NCBI RefSeq assembly: GCF_954871325.1
Contig: NC_088777.1
Coordinates: 682,001 to 746,000 of the forward strand
Source of the DNA: Gordionus sp. m RMFG-2023
Lineage: Eukaryota > Nematomorpha > Gordioida > Chordodea > Parachordodidae
Length of the DNA: 64,000 nt
Direction: 5' to 3'
Shown piece by piece: positions 44,001 to 54,900 of this stretch. The position numbers and the translations under genes were made by a program. Within the stretch, counting starts at the first letter, position 1, and each line of letters begins with the position of its first letter. Under the pieces are notes generated by a model. The model saw only the letters and a list, made by a program, of their open reading frames with translations. It did not search any database and was not told where the DNA came from.

Positions 44001-46424
44001 TTTTAATGATATAATTATTATTAGAATAAATAGGACTTATTTTTTGGTGATGCATTAGACTTCGACCAATTCTTATATTTGATAGAAATGATAAACCCAT
44101 ACCATAAACATGAATTATAATGTTTTTATATTTAACGATTCCCCAATATTTATAAATAGATGTTTATTTTGGGGTTCAGTGACAAATATTTCAGGTTAAC
44201 TGTGTGGATTTAAAAACTGGGATGGGCTTGCAAGTTTAGTAAAAAAATAATTGAAACTGGACCAGACCATGCCTAAAACTGAATTCCCACCAGGTCAGGC
44301 CTGGCCTCAGAATTTTGCCAAGTGCAGACCACTGATATTTGGTTCTCAAAATTGTGAAAAGTGTGTTCAGGCTTATATAAATTTGACACATGTTATTACA
44401 AAAATGACTATTAACCTAACTCCTTTATTTAATCGATAATAAATATAATTTATATATAAGTAGTCTAAAATTTCGTTTATGCCTCATCCTAGCTCAACTA
44501 AATTAGTTATGGAGTTAGTGAACAATTAAATAGTCTGTCCAAGTTCACCAAACTAATTTGGAATTTTTACATCAGATAAAATAGTTTGATTCTTTGTAAC
44601 ATAAAAACCAAATGTTTAAATTTACAAGCAGAAGAAAAAAAATTTCAACCAAATTTTTAATTCCCCCTATTGTTTTTCAATTGAAATAAAACAACTTGAT
44701 TCTGAAATTTAGTTAAGCAAAATTGTACTAATTTTAATAAGGTATTTTGGACATATATATTTTGTAACATTAATTAACAAATTTGTTGACTAAATTCATA
44801 ACAAATTTAGTCAAGCTAGGATGAGGGTAGTATTCTAATTATATAATATTTCTATTTTAGTCATATTTTCAAGAATAAATGATAAAGTGTAACAAGCTCA
44901 TGCCAAAAAAATCTCAAGAAAAAATATTGAGCAAATAATTGATAATTTTTTAATATTCGATATATTAAAATCCATTACTAGATAGTTTATCAATATCCAT
45001 GACTCCCAGAAACTTCAAAGTTTCCTTGTAATACAACACGTAATCCTTAATTTCGTAATAATATTCACTTGAAAGCCTATACAACTCGCAATGAACAGGC
45101 GATATCCCATTTAATTTGTCTAGCATTTCTTCCGCCTTATCCAATAATTCCTAAAAAAAAAGAAGTTTTGATCATATTTTTTAAAAATAATTCTAAAAAT
45201 GTTATCAAATATTGGTGTTTTATATCTTTAAAAAAAATTTCAGCCCAAAAAGACAATTTTATGACACCATCTCTGCATATGAAAACTTGAAGCAAACCTT
45301 CTTTTCAAGGAATGAAAACATTCAACAATAATATATTATGGGCTCAGTTATTCATCTCCCTTATAGAATACATAATATTTATAGAGCTATAATATTGTTT
45401 AGCAAAAATTTTACATCAATTAAGCATTATTCTCGTTATTATAAATGAGAGTGTTGTTAAATGGCTAAATTTAATGCAATTTTTTAAAATGGCTAACTCA
45501 AAATTTTATCCTGAAAAATATTAAGCAAGCCAGTGCCCATAGATGGCCCAAAGATTTGGACATCTATTAGTGAAACCTTGAGGCTCAGGCATTTTTTTAA
45601 AATTAAATTTTATTTTTGTTGAAGAAATTAAATTATAGAATTTAGATAAAATTAATAATAAATCAGACATATCAAACTAGATTTAAACAAGTAGAATACT
45701 TTAAAATCTTGAGAAATATAGCTGTTTAGATTTATAATTAGATAATAATAATAAGTTTAAGGATATTAAAAGCTATCATATCTAATTATCCTTAGATTGT
45801 AATATATAAAAACAGTACCTTAGTTTTACTATAGTCTTTTCTCGTCAAGTATATATGGCCTAATGCAGTGTAAGCTAAAGCATCAGCTTCTTTATTTAAA
45901 GAAACCTTAATATTTTGATAGAATTTAGAAAATCTATTCATATTATACTTTGTCTTTAATTTTTTGTAAAAATTTTATTCTTTCTTCAGTATCTAGATAA
46001 AATTAAGCAAAAATAATATATTTAATTGCCATACCTTTAATTTCCACAGATATTTCTATAGCTAATTTAATTAAAACTAAGGAGCTAATTCTATTATATT
46101 ATATATGTGTTTAAATTTGAATATTTTTTATTAACCTATTTTCGAATTCAAATATAAATTTTTCATATAGCTACAATAATAATATAAAATAAAATGCAAT
46201 TAATATATTTACATCTACTAAGCCACCATTTGATACAAAATGTTCATTTCTAATAAAATCTTCCAATTTCAATGTTAATTGATGCCATAACCTATTTAAC
46301 TAAATAAATAAAATATTAAAAAATTATACTTTTTCTCATAAAATTCTTCCAAAATTTCCCATTCCTTATGTAAAGATGGATATTTCTTTTTCTGTTCATT
46401 CACATAAGCTCTAGGATCGATCAT
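38093..46424 (-). CDS. PSMD13: 26S proteasome non-ATPase regulatory subunit 13 (Rpn9), 12 exons
   Basis: Exons in transcript order: 46424-46330, 46291-46213, 46170-46136, 46090-46035, 45992-45949, 45905-45819, 45150-44979, 43235-43156, 39697-39494, 39151-39071, 38626-38510, 38191-38093. All phases join, giving 382 residues (human PSMD13 has 376). Rpn9 is a PCI-domain subunit of the proteasome lid. Matches run from the N-terminus ([15 protein letters not shown]) through [44 protein letters not shown] and [10 protein letters not shown] to the winged-helix part ([35 protein letters not shown]) and the C-terminal helix ending AKELIHF. Introns 1-5 are 38, 42, 45, 42 and 43 bases; exon 3 is only 35 nt. 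Introns 7 and 8 are long and hold transposons. The donors of introns 9 (GTTTTT) and 11 (GTCACA) are weak, but they are the only ones that keep the conserved frame. Very confident in identity; single splice sites could shift by a codon. Confidence 0.5.
38331..38486 (+). mobile_element. hAT MITE family A, copy 6, in PSMD13 intron 11
   Basis: A 156-bp copy with duplications GTTTATTC and CTTTATTC (7 of 8 match). It occupies half of the 318-bp intron 11 and ends 24 bases from the exon 11 donor. Confidence 0.5.
38688..38886 (+). repeat. Partial family B copy in PSMD13 intron 10 and exon 11 side
   Basis: AAAACGGCAAACTCATCTAT, CAAAATCTTCAGGCTTGC and GGACAAAATAGTGAG match the family B interior; the terminal repeats are lost. 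It lies in intron 10, starting about 60 bases upstream of exon 11 in transcript terms. Confidence 0.5.
40206..40680 (+). repeat. Left inverted-repeat arm of the MULE, internally tandem
   Basis: After the terminal CGTCATTACAGAGAAA, the arm is a run of imperfect 16-18 bp units around TATAGAGAATGATTTTA (variants with TTTACAG and TTTATGG). It is the inverse of the arm at 42060-42584. Confidence 0.5.
41282..41530 (-). pseudogene. MULE transposase fragment
   Basis: Reading the minus strand, about 80 codons include [39 protein letters not shown] and [16 protein letters not shown] transposases have the pattern LALAFVP..DV..AFE.L followed by YFEDTWIG, the region after the DDE catalytic core. The catalytic core itself is not recognisable and the frame ends soon after YFEESWIGK. 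It is a fragment and not a working transposase. Confidence 0.5.
42060..42584 (-). repeat. Right inverted-repeat arm of the MULE, internally tandem
   Basis: About 30 imperfect copies of CTCTATAAAATCATT and CTCTGTAAAATCATT run up to the terminal TTTCTCTGTAATGACG. They are the reverse complement of the left-arm unit. Copy numbers differ between the arms, which suggests unit gain and loss after insertion. Confidence 0.5.
43330..43554 (+). mobile_element. hAT-like MITE family B, full copy in PSMD13 intron 7
   Basis: A 225-bp copy from GTGGGTCGTTAAATGGCTCG to CCCTTTAACAACACTA, flanked by GTAGTTAT and GTAGTTAC (7 of 8). It contains the GAAGATTTTGCTCGTAGAAG core. Confidence 0.5.
43614..43755 (-). 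mobile_element. hAT MITE family A, copy 7, in PSMD13 intron 7
   Basis: Reverse-orientation copy of 142 bp with perfect 8-bp duplications GTATTTTT (43606-43613, 43756-43763). Confidence 0.5.
43840..44334. mobile_element. hAT-like element family E in PSMD13 intron 7
   Basis: A 495-bp element with ends CAGTGGTCTCCA and TGCAGACCACTG, flanked by ATATCTGG (43832-43839) and ATATTTGG (44335-44342), 7 of 8. The outer parts are GC-richer (CCCGGCTCGGCCCG), the middle is AT-rich. Related GGCCCGGCCCG fragments recur at 4.9, 22.3 and 27.3 kb. Confidence 0.5.
45450..45600 (+). repeat. Truncated family B copy in PSMD13 intron 6
   Basis: Begins GTGTTGTTAAATGGC and retains the GGACATCTATTAGTGAAACC core; the far end is missing. 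It lies in the 668-bp intron 6. Confidence 0.5.
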
Positions 46425-48249
46425 GTTTCAAAATATATGAATGAATGAATATAAAAATATTTAGAAGCGATTTGTGACTTTAAATTAATTTAAAAATAAA
46501 TGTCGATAAGATGGCTCCTTCATTTAAAGAATATTAAATACAGAATTATAAAATAAACCAAAAACAGCATAAAAATATATTGCCATTAATTATAAATCGA
46601 CAACGCATAAATTTACTAGAAATCATCCAATAGAAGAACACTAAAATATTTACATAAATGCTTAAGGTATAAATAAGCTAACAAAGAAAAATCAGATCAT
46701 ATCAACAATATTGATATGCACCAATAAAGCGTGAAGTTTATTATTAGGGAAACAATTTATTTTAAATTTATAACAGCATACAAAATAGTAGAAAATCTTT
46801 AAGTACTAAGTTAAAAGTTATTTTCAGATTTTAAATTCGCTAAATTGTCTACATTTAAAAACAATCAGATCTAAATTGGATATGCTATTATAACATACTA
46901 TTTCTACAATAAGTATTTTTATTATTTATAAAATGTGAAAATCTCTCTTAAGAACTTGTGGTTGTTGGCATTAAATTGAGTGTTATACGTTAGATATATA
47001 ACCTATTACATTAATTATCATATATAACAAATTTTATACAAATATATAATTAAATACAATAAATAATCACAATGTACATTGTGATGTTTGAGATATAAAA
47101 GGTTTTATAAGAATAAAATATAATTTTACTTTTTACAAAATGAAAAGATCCAAACATAATTTAACCTTATAATAATATTGATGGAAAGTACATTCGATAA
47201 TCAATCCATTATATAAATTGTATCCAGAGTTTGGCAGTACCGCGAATATTTGTATCTAAAGTAATATAAGACAGTATCGTTTTGACGTTTTTAACAAAAT
47301 ACTATACTAGTATCTATATCTAATATCTTTTCTTCTTAAAAGAATGCATCTTTTTAATTTTCTTGATAAAAAATTCAGATACAGATTCTTTTTAATATTC
47401 ATGTTAAAAATTCATATCTCAGAATATAATCTTACTTTCTTCATGGAATTTTGTATTAATTTCCTTTCTTTCCGAAATATTTTAAATACTTTGACAACCA
47501 AAATTAGCAGGGAAATTTACATCCCATATTAATATAGATAGATATAAAATGATGTTTTGGAAAAGGTTTTGAGATGATTTTCTCCTATAATGAAGCTTTT
47601 TTGGCATCATTGTCACATCTATATTTTAACAACTTATGGAGATTAGGATGATAAAAAAATAATTTAATTATTTTTCTTTTGGTGAAACAAATTTTGCTGG
47701 GTTTAATAATACAGATAACATTGAGCTGGAGATTTTAAATTATATTTAAGACTGTTGAAATACATTAAACATGCTTAATTATTATCCTTCCATCAACAAA
47801 CTTTTTAAAAATATATTATTGTATGGCCTTCATTCTCCAGTTAAAAGGTTATACAGTTTTGGCACAATGTTAAATATGCTAAAACAGCAAAGGGGTAATG
47901 AAAAATTAAAAAATTAATTATTTTAAATATAATGATTTTATTTTATTTATTTTAAATACACTTTTTTAAAAATTAATATTTCAATTCCCATTAAAAATAC
48001 TATCTTTCTCTGTCTATACCATGAATGGGCCAAAACTAAACGCTTGATTATTATAATTAACTCGTTATTAACAATAAACAATAAAAATTGTATTTTATAA
48101 ATTATTCTGATTTAATTGGTATTGATAATTTTATAAAAGTCTCTTGTATTTAAGATATTCTCATTTAGCAAAAGATACAAGTATCTTATATATTTAATCT
48201 TTTTTATATTTTGAATAAGATAGTAGTATCTGTATCTATGATCCATCTT
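46425..48249. other. Upstream of PSMD13; no gene seen
   Basis: Very AT-rich. GTATCTGTATCTATGATCC near 48220 and TGTATCTAAAG near 47255 look like eroded family A fragments. The promoter of PSMD13 should lie at the low end of this stretch, but no element can be called. Confidence 0.5.
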
Positions 48250-49680
48250 TTTATAAGGAATCATTATATGACCTAGATTCCTTTTTCGGAGGATTTGTCC
48301 AACTTTGATTGTATCTATAAACAAAATACAATTTATTTAAAGTTAATACATCACAGTTCTCCCCACTACAAATTGAATTTGTCATAATGACGTAGTAGCG
48401 GTTTATAAACTCTTTTTTAAAGAGTTGTAATTCCATTATGTTCAACATTGTCCAAATCTCCCGTCATTGTTATGAATATTTCCTTAGCTTATATATGAGT
48501 GCCCTGAGTTGGTCTAGATATTTGTTTTTTTACTTTCACACTCAACATCACACAATATCGCACTTTTCCACTGAACCATTGTCCCTTCAAGCCATTCCGC
48601 AGTCCTTTCGTCTTCTATCCAAACCTTTTGCTTACCTTCAAATTTTCGGAGCTCAAAGTTCCTATTTTTATAATATTTTTGTTTCCATGCCTTTATAATC
48701 CTTTCTCTCGTAGATAATTTCCATTGATCTAACGTCGTCCTGAGCGGCCTTCCAAACATCATTTCGGCAGGGGATTTACCGGGAGTTCATTTGGAGTATT
48801 TAGGTGAGTAATCAATTCGTGAGTCCCATAGCTCCTTCGAGCATAGAAACACGTCTTTATCGTATGTATATAAGTAACTGAGTTTTCTCCAATTTTAATT
48901 TTATCGGTCGTCCTTGCCAGCTCGGCCTTATCAAATCTTCTTAATACTTTTTTTAGATTAACTACATGATCATTACTCGCCCGCAATCATTACGTCTTCT
49001 AAAAATACACCAACCATAGGAATTCCCTTTTAATAGGATTAGCATAAAGCGTTGAAATATTATCGGATAACCGACATGAGTCGAAATTACTAAAAGGTCT
49101 CAGAATTGTAAAAAATCTCTTAAATATATCGTAGTAAATATTTTACCACACCTATTTGTCAGGTCGACAAATGTTGGTGGTAAATCATTATATATCTCTA
49201 AATATTTGTGGATTGTTAAACAAAATCTGCGCATATCCGCTCAGCACCGGATTTCTTTAAGATATTAGCTGTTGCGAAGCCTAAGTGATTGGCAGCGGAA
49301 ATGGAAATTTTCTAATTGGTAAAGGTATCGGTAATGCGTTCGGTTGTATGCGGATAACTGCATATTGGAGTTTTATTTCTCCCAATTTTTTTTTTAAAAC
49401 TTGAAATTTTGATATAGTATTTAATAGGGAATATTCATATTTATCCGAGCTTCTTCGGAAGCTTTATATCGAATTCTCTAAGAAATGGAATTCCAATACA
49501 GAAATTCTCTCCTTTAACTGCCCTAACAGATAATTTAGAAATGTTTTTTTACTACGACTTTCAATGTAAATTTACTCAACACTTCGATTTTGCTTTTATT
49601 ATACCCAGCTAGTTTATACGAAGGCGATAGTGATGGTTTGTCAATACGTCTCCAGGCAACTTCATCTATCACACTGCACG
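48250..49680 (-). mobile_element. Ty3/Gypsy retrotransposon fossil, internal part only
   Basis: On the minus strand the order is: end of the protease region (KIEVLSKFTLKV), the reverse transcriptase active-site block (a YLDD-like FLEDVMIAG followed by VVNLKKVLRRFDKAEL), and the end of integrase (SPAEMMFGRPLRT, then VWIEDERTAEWLEGT). Much of the polymerase between these blocks is missing and the copy has multiple breaks. No LTRs were found. An old, dead copy. Confidence 0.5.
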
Positions 49681-51717
49681 CATCACTAGGTAAATATCAC
49701 CGTTATCCTAGAATTCAATAATATTACTTTATTTAATATCCATATTTCAAAAAAATAACTCATTGGATCATTCACAATTTTATTTTGTTATCATATAAAA
49801 CGATTATATTTAATATTTAAGCTCTTAATATTATTCAAAAACCATTATATTTAATATATTGGATCCTTTTCAATTTTTTCATAAATTTCCCTATTCTCAT
49901 AACTAGTAAACCAATTTCCAAATTTATTATCCACCACATTGATAAAATTTATCTAAACCATCCACATTTATTTTACAATAACATTAATGATATTTCAAAT
50001 CCAATGTGTCCTATCAGCTTCTATCTGACAGGATATTCACTGGAAGCAAACCTCGCTTAAAAACCTAAACTAAATTATTTAATTACATGTTTTTAATTAT
50101 AAAATAATAGCTTCATATATTTTAAAAAGAAAAATTATCAATACCCTATAACCAACTATCAAAAAATTGTGAATGTAAATGAGTTTTTTTTAGAACATGA
50201 ATTATATTAAAATTCCCACATTTTCAAAGAAGGTATTATTATTATAGCATAATATTGTTTGGCATCAATATGAGTTAGCTAATGGAATGTTTAACAAAAG
50301 AACAGGAAATTATCCAGAAATAAGTTTTATATGATAATATCTATATTTAAAAATATATTTATATTATAAATTATTATATCAACACATCGATAGATCATTC
50401 AAAAGAGTATTAGATAGCACTTTAAATTATTATACCCTACTCCCTATGTAATGCTTACTCCTCCCAATCCTCTTTATAATATTTGCACGCAAACTATTTC
50501 TAATCCCCCTGCCCACCCGCTCACATAAACGCTCTGCACATGCGTAATTCAAATGAAATCTCATTGGTTAGTTATTTTATTTAATGAAAAATAATATTTT
50601 TCTTAAATCTGCCTTTGTTTAATATATTAAGTAGGCCAATTTACCATCCTCTAATAAAAAATAATAATTGAGGTAATTATAATATAACTATTAAATTTAA
50701 AGTAACTGTAATTATTTTAAGTAAGGTAACTAACCATGCCATATAACCAGTTAAGTTTTGGACAATGTAACTCGTTAAAAGTAAAACGTGTACTACACTA
50801 TAATTCAAATATTTATGAATAATTATAAAGATTTACAATTTAACAATAATGATGAATAATTCATATAAAGTCTTATTCGTTTATTTTTTTTTAAAGATTT
50901 CTAACTACTAAGAAATTAGACTGTATATTATATACAACACCAGAAAATTTATTTCAAATTTCGACAACAATATTAAATATTGCTCTCAATTACAGAATAA
51001 TTACAAAATATGATTTGAAAATTAAATATTGCCTGTTAAAGAAACCCATTAATAATTTATTTTAAAAACTAAACTCTGATATGTAGTAATGTTATATATA
51101 TATATTGTACTATATATTTTAATGGCCTTTATATTTATAAAATATTATATTATTTGTTTGTATATTGTTTTGGTGGCTATAGTTCAAATATTAAAAGTAT
51201 CGATAATTGTAAAATTAGACTTATTTTCGAAATAAATATTATAATGTTATTTATATCCAATTACCTTTTATCGAAAGATATACACATAAAGATTACTACT
51301 TTAATTACCATTTAAATAAATATCCTTAATTCTTGTCTACTATCATAAAATATTCCCTACAAAACTATATAGTAAAGTTTAACCTCTTGATACGCAAAAA
51401 TATTTAGTTAGAATATACTCAAACTTTTCATCTGTCACTGTTAGGGTTTTCATTACTCTTAAAATCTGAATAAAAAACTCCATTCTTCCAAATGATACGA
51501 AAGTTATTTAAAAATGACAACGCAATTTTCAATTTATTATTATTTATTTTCAGCTATCCAAGATAATAACATAAATCATTATGATGATTATAAAATAAGT
51601 GTTTTCTATATTAAATCGTTAAAAGTTACATTTTCCATATTGATTATGTTCAAAGCCCAACAAAATTTTGCAAAGTTAATGATTAATAATAAAATTATTT
51701 AGAATATTATATATTAT
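49681..51717. other. No gene seen
   Basis: AT-rich, with short pyrimidine-rich patches near 50450-50520. No recognisable coding or repeat structure. Confidence 0.5.
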
Positions 51718-51720
51718 TTT

Positions 51721-52525
51721 TCTTTGAATAAGTTGATTAATGTGTAAGATCTTTTGATATCGTAGATGGATGCATTATCTTTCACTACCCAACGCCTAAA
51801 ATAATTTAAAATAAATATTTTCTGAAAATAAATGTAAAAGTGGGGTAAAAAAAAATACCCATTCTTTCCTGAAAATTCTTAATAAATTACTAAATTTTTA
51901 TACTTCATGTCAGATTTTAACTTTAAGAAGATGTGTTATTAATCAATTTTTCTAATATTTAAAAAAAAAAAAATTCTAGACTTTATTATATATCTATGGG
52001 AAAAAGTTTTTATCTATAGCATGGATTATAAAATTTTATAAAATATACTAGTTTTATATTAAAAATGTTATATGCTGAAATATCTAAAGTTGTCCTGTTT
52101 TATACTCTACAAAATTAAATGTAAATTTTTGAATAATATTTTTCCCTCTTAATAATATAAAATAATTTTTTTTTTCCATAAATCTTTTAGTTTGAAAAAA
52201 ATAATGTTAAATTACGATTCAAATTTAAAAAAATATGAATTTTTGAAAAATTAATAAGATCCTAAATTTATCAAACTTTCCTGAATATCTATTTATTTTT
52301 TATCAGTGAAAAAAAATAAATAATTACTTGCTATAACTATTTATAAATATAACATATATAGGGTTGCATAGGGGTTGGTATTTAATAATAATTTTTCACT
52401 TTTATAATTTAAAAATTCTCTACCACGAATTCCCAGTATTTCTACCTTAGTGGATCGATTATGTATTTAACGCTTGTAGAGAACGCCCTAGCTTTCATAT
52501 TCTTATTTTCATTTGTGTCCTTCAT
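51721..52525 (-). CDS. Possible small two-exon gene, unrecognised
   Basis: An 80-nt exon candidate (52525-52446) opens with ATG, encodes a basic peptide containing FSTSVKYIIDPL and ends at a GT donor. A second candidate (51795 down to a stop near 51718) follows a TTTTAG acceptor and encodes RWVVKDNASIYDIKRSY and a basic end before TAA. Joining the two keeps the frame, giving about 53 residues. Both are richer in GC than the surrounding DNA, like the true exons of this window. I do not recognise a family. The upstream frame stays open for at least 11 codons, so this could be the 3' part of a longer gene. A tRNA-like SINE lies just upstream. It may still be chance. Confidence 0.5.
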
Positions 52526-52554
52526 TTTTGTATTTAGAAAAGTTTCCTTAGAAC

Positions 52555-52740
52555 TAAGCCTGTCGGCGACCGGGGTGTCATTTCTAATCTTTGAAATTCA
52601 TCCTTACCGTATGTCTTTGCACCACCAGTCATAGTAGAAAAACAGGAAAATTTTTACGTTCCTTACCAGGATAGAATCTGACCTTCTGTTTCCAAGCCTA
52701 CATCATAACTCACTAGGCCACCCCGGTGATAATTTCTTTT
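52555..52740 (-). mobile_element. tRNA-like SINE
   Basis: On the minus strand, from about 52728, GGGGTGGCCTAGTGAGTTAT contains an A-box-like TGGCCTAGTGAGT, and about 30 bases on, GGTCAGATTCTATCC resembles a B box. A body of about 120 bases follows, ending with ACCCCGGTCGCC. Head order and spacing fit a tRNA-derived SINE. Only one copy is present here. Confidence 0.5.
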
Positions 52741-53010
52741 TACAGTAATGAATTTTACTTATATTTATAAAATAAAGCAGAGATAATGTCGTTAAAATTT
52801 TTTTTTTTTTAATAAAAGTTTTGTTTAACCGGAAATAATGGTGGTAGCTTTATTGTAAAAAAAAAGATATTATTTATTTTAATTATAAAATGTATTGTAT
52901 GTAAAATATACAGCTATATCTGCATGGGGGGGGGCGTGAAGAGATGGGAAAACATATCACCCTAGAAGAAAAAAGTTAATTGATGGAGAAGGATAGATGG
53001 GTAGATAAAT

Positions 53011-53073
53011 GGAAGGAAGGAAGTGAAGGAAGGAAGGAAGGAAGGAAGGAAGGAAGGAAGGAAGGAAGGAAGA
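53011..53073 (+). repeat. (GGAA)n microsatellite
   Basis: About 15 units of AAGG, one with an AAGTG interruption. Confidence 0.5.
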
Positions 53074-53522
53074 AGAAACAAAATAGAGGAAGGAATCATG
53101 TCGATTATCTACAGATAGAGGTAATCGATATTTTAATTGAATATTTTTAAATGGAAACAGGGTAGATGTTATATAAAAATTTTTTTTTTAAAAATTTACC
53201 AAGTGAGCCGGCTATTGTTATGATGTAGTAAATATAAAAATTTAAAATAATTATTTCGACTTTTTTTTTTTAACAAAAAATTATGTAATTTTTTGTTTTT
53301 GATTTAATATATAATATTAGAAGCTCCTAGTAATTCCATAGTCAAAGTTCTTTGGCGTCTGTGCTACACGGGACACTTATAAAAACAACAATTATATTTT
53401 TTACCTAACAGCAAAAACGATACAAATTTATAATGTACAACTAATTATTTTTGGGTCATTTTTAAAAATTTGTTTTAAATATATTTTGCTCACATAAACT
53501 AGGAACTCTTGCTATATTAGAT

Positions 53523-53760
53523 AACAAAAATTTTTTTAATGTTATATTTAAAATTTAAAATAAACATGTGAAACCTAAAGAAAATTACTATTTTTTTGAC
53601 TGCTTTTAACATTATACAATTGTAACAATATTTATATTTTCAAATAAAATTTTTTTAATGTTGTATTTAAAATTTAAAATAAACATGTGAAACCTAAAGA
53701 AAATTACTATTTTTTTGACTGCTTTTAACATTATACAATTGTAACAATATTTATATTTTC
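53523..53760 (+). repeat. 119-bp tandem duplication
   Basis: Two nearly identical copies, each with AAACATGTGAAACCTAAAG and GACTGCTTTTAACATTATAC, offset by 119 bases. They differ by about one substitution (GTTATATTT against GTTGTATTT) and an indel near the junction, so the duplication is recent. Confidence 0.5.
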
Positions 53761-53819
53761 AAATAAAATTTTTTTTAAAATTTGAATCAATGACATATAT
53801 TAAGACCTAGACTGACGAT

Positions 53820-54096
53820 GCATTCATTAAAAGTGTACGTCAAATGAAAAACAGCTGTGGACGCCATTTTGTTACCCATATCATTATTAAAATTTTTAAA
53901 AAGAGAGGCCAATTTATTATCCTATATGTCTGACTCAAGCTTTAAAGAATTGCCTAATCATCGAGATAACATAAGGAAGCAAGTAATCAATTTAATAAGG
54001 AGAATAATTACTAAATGGGTTACCAAAATGGGGGGTCCAGCTGATTTTGAACTCAACGACGCTTTCAAATACATTATTATGAGTGCATCGTCAGTC
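53820..54096. mobile_element. TA-flanked MITE family D, copy 2
   Basis: A 277-bp element bounded by TA, with ends GACTGACGATGCATTCAT and ATGAGTGCATCGTCAGTC. Inverted similarity continues inward for about 85 bases (CCATTTTGTTACCCAT against its inverse). The 80-codon frame inside is a by-product of the terminal repeat. Confidence 0.5.
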
Positions 54097-54586
54097 TAGT
54101 CATGATTATATGTTATTGATTTTGAGTTTTATTATTATTTAAAAAAAACGAATTTAAACCAAAGGTCATATAAAAATTAACATATTAGAGATATAGCACA
54201 CACATGTATATATATATATATAAATTTATAACAAACAAACTGGATAAAAATTAAATTAAATAAAAAAAAACACTTAAGAGATGAGTTTTATTGCATTGCT
54301 ACATGGAACCATTACAAAAGGAACGCAAATATTAAAAAATATATACAAAAACATGTGGAAATTTGATTGTCAATAGATAAAATTTCAAATTTTTGAGTGA
54401 TCATTCGTATTCTATGAACTCTACGATTTAAACTAGTAAATTTGTTTTCGAATCACTGACATAAATTTTCTGGAATATTATCTAGAACAAGAACACCCAC
54501 AAGACAAAAAAACATGGGGTAAAAATGATCAATTGTTCAAAAATAATTCAATTTTCTTCTTCTAAAATTGGACTTTGTCCAGCGTA

Positions 54587-54900
54587 GTGTTGTTAAAAAG
54601 CCCGATTCGGGTCGATTTAAAAAACCGGCTTGATTTAAAAAACCGGCTCGATTTAAAAAACCGGCTCGATTTATAAAACCGGCTCGATTATGATTATAAA
54701 CGGGCCTGGCCCGGGTAATTTCGTCAAGAACACTTTCAGGCCCGGCCCGGGAATATCATTAGCCAAGCTTAAAGATTTTGCTGATAACTGGCAGAAATGC
54801 TTGGAACATTTATTTGTCAAATCTCTATGCTTACGTAATATTATTTTAGCTAAAATCTTAATCAGGCCCGTTTCGAAAAAATCGACACTTGTCCATGCGT
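54587..54900 (+). mobile_element. Family B-related element with an 18-bp internal tandem
   Basis: Begins TAGTGTTGTTAAAAAGCCCG. Four copies of CGATTTAAAAAACCGGCT lie at 54613-54684, then CCTGGCCCGGG-type sequence and a family B-like AATATTATTTTAGC end. The far terminus is unclear. Confidence 0.5.

Noticed and set aside
45069-45290. Plus-strand 73-codon frame
   Set aside because: It is the shadow of PSMD13 exon 7 on the other strand.
53857-54099. 80-codon frame as a gene
   Set aside because: It lies inside the TA-flanked MITE and its end is the terminal inverted repeat.
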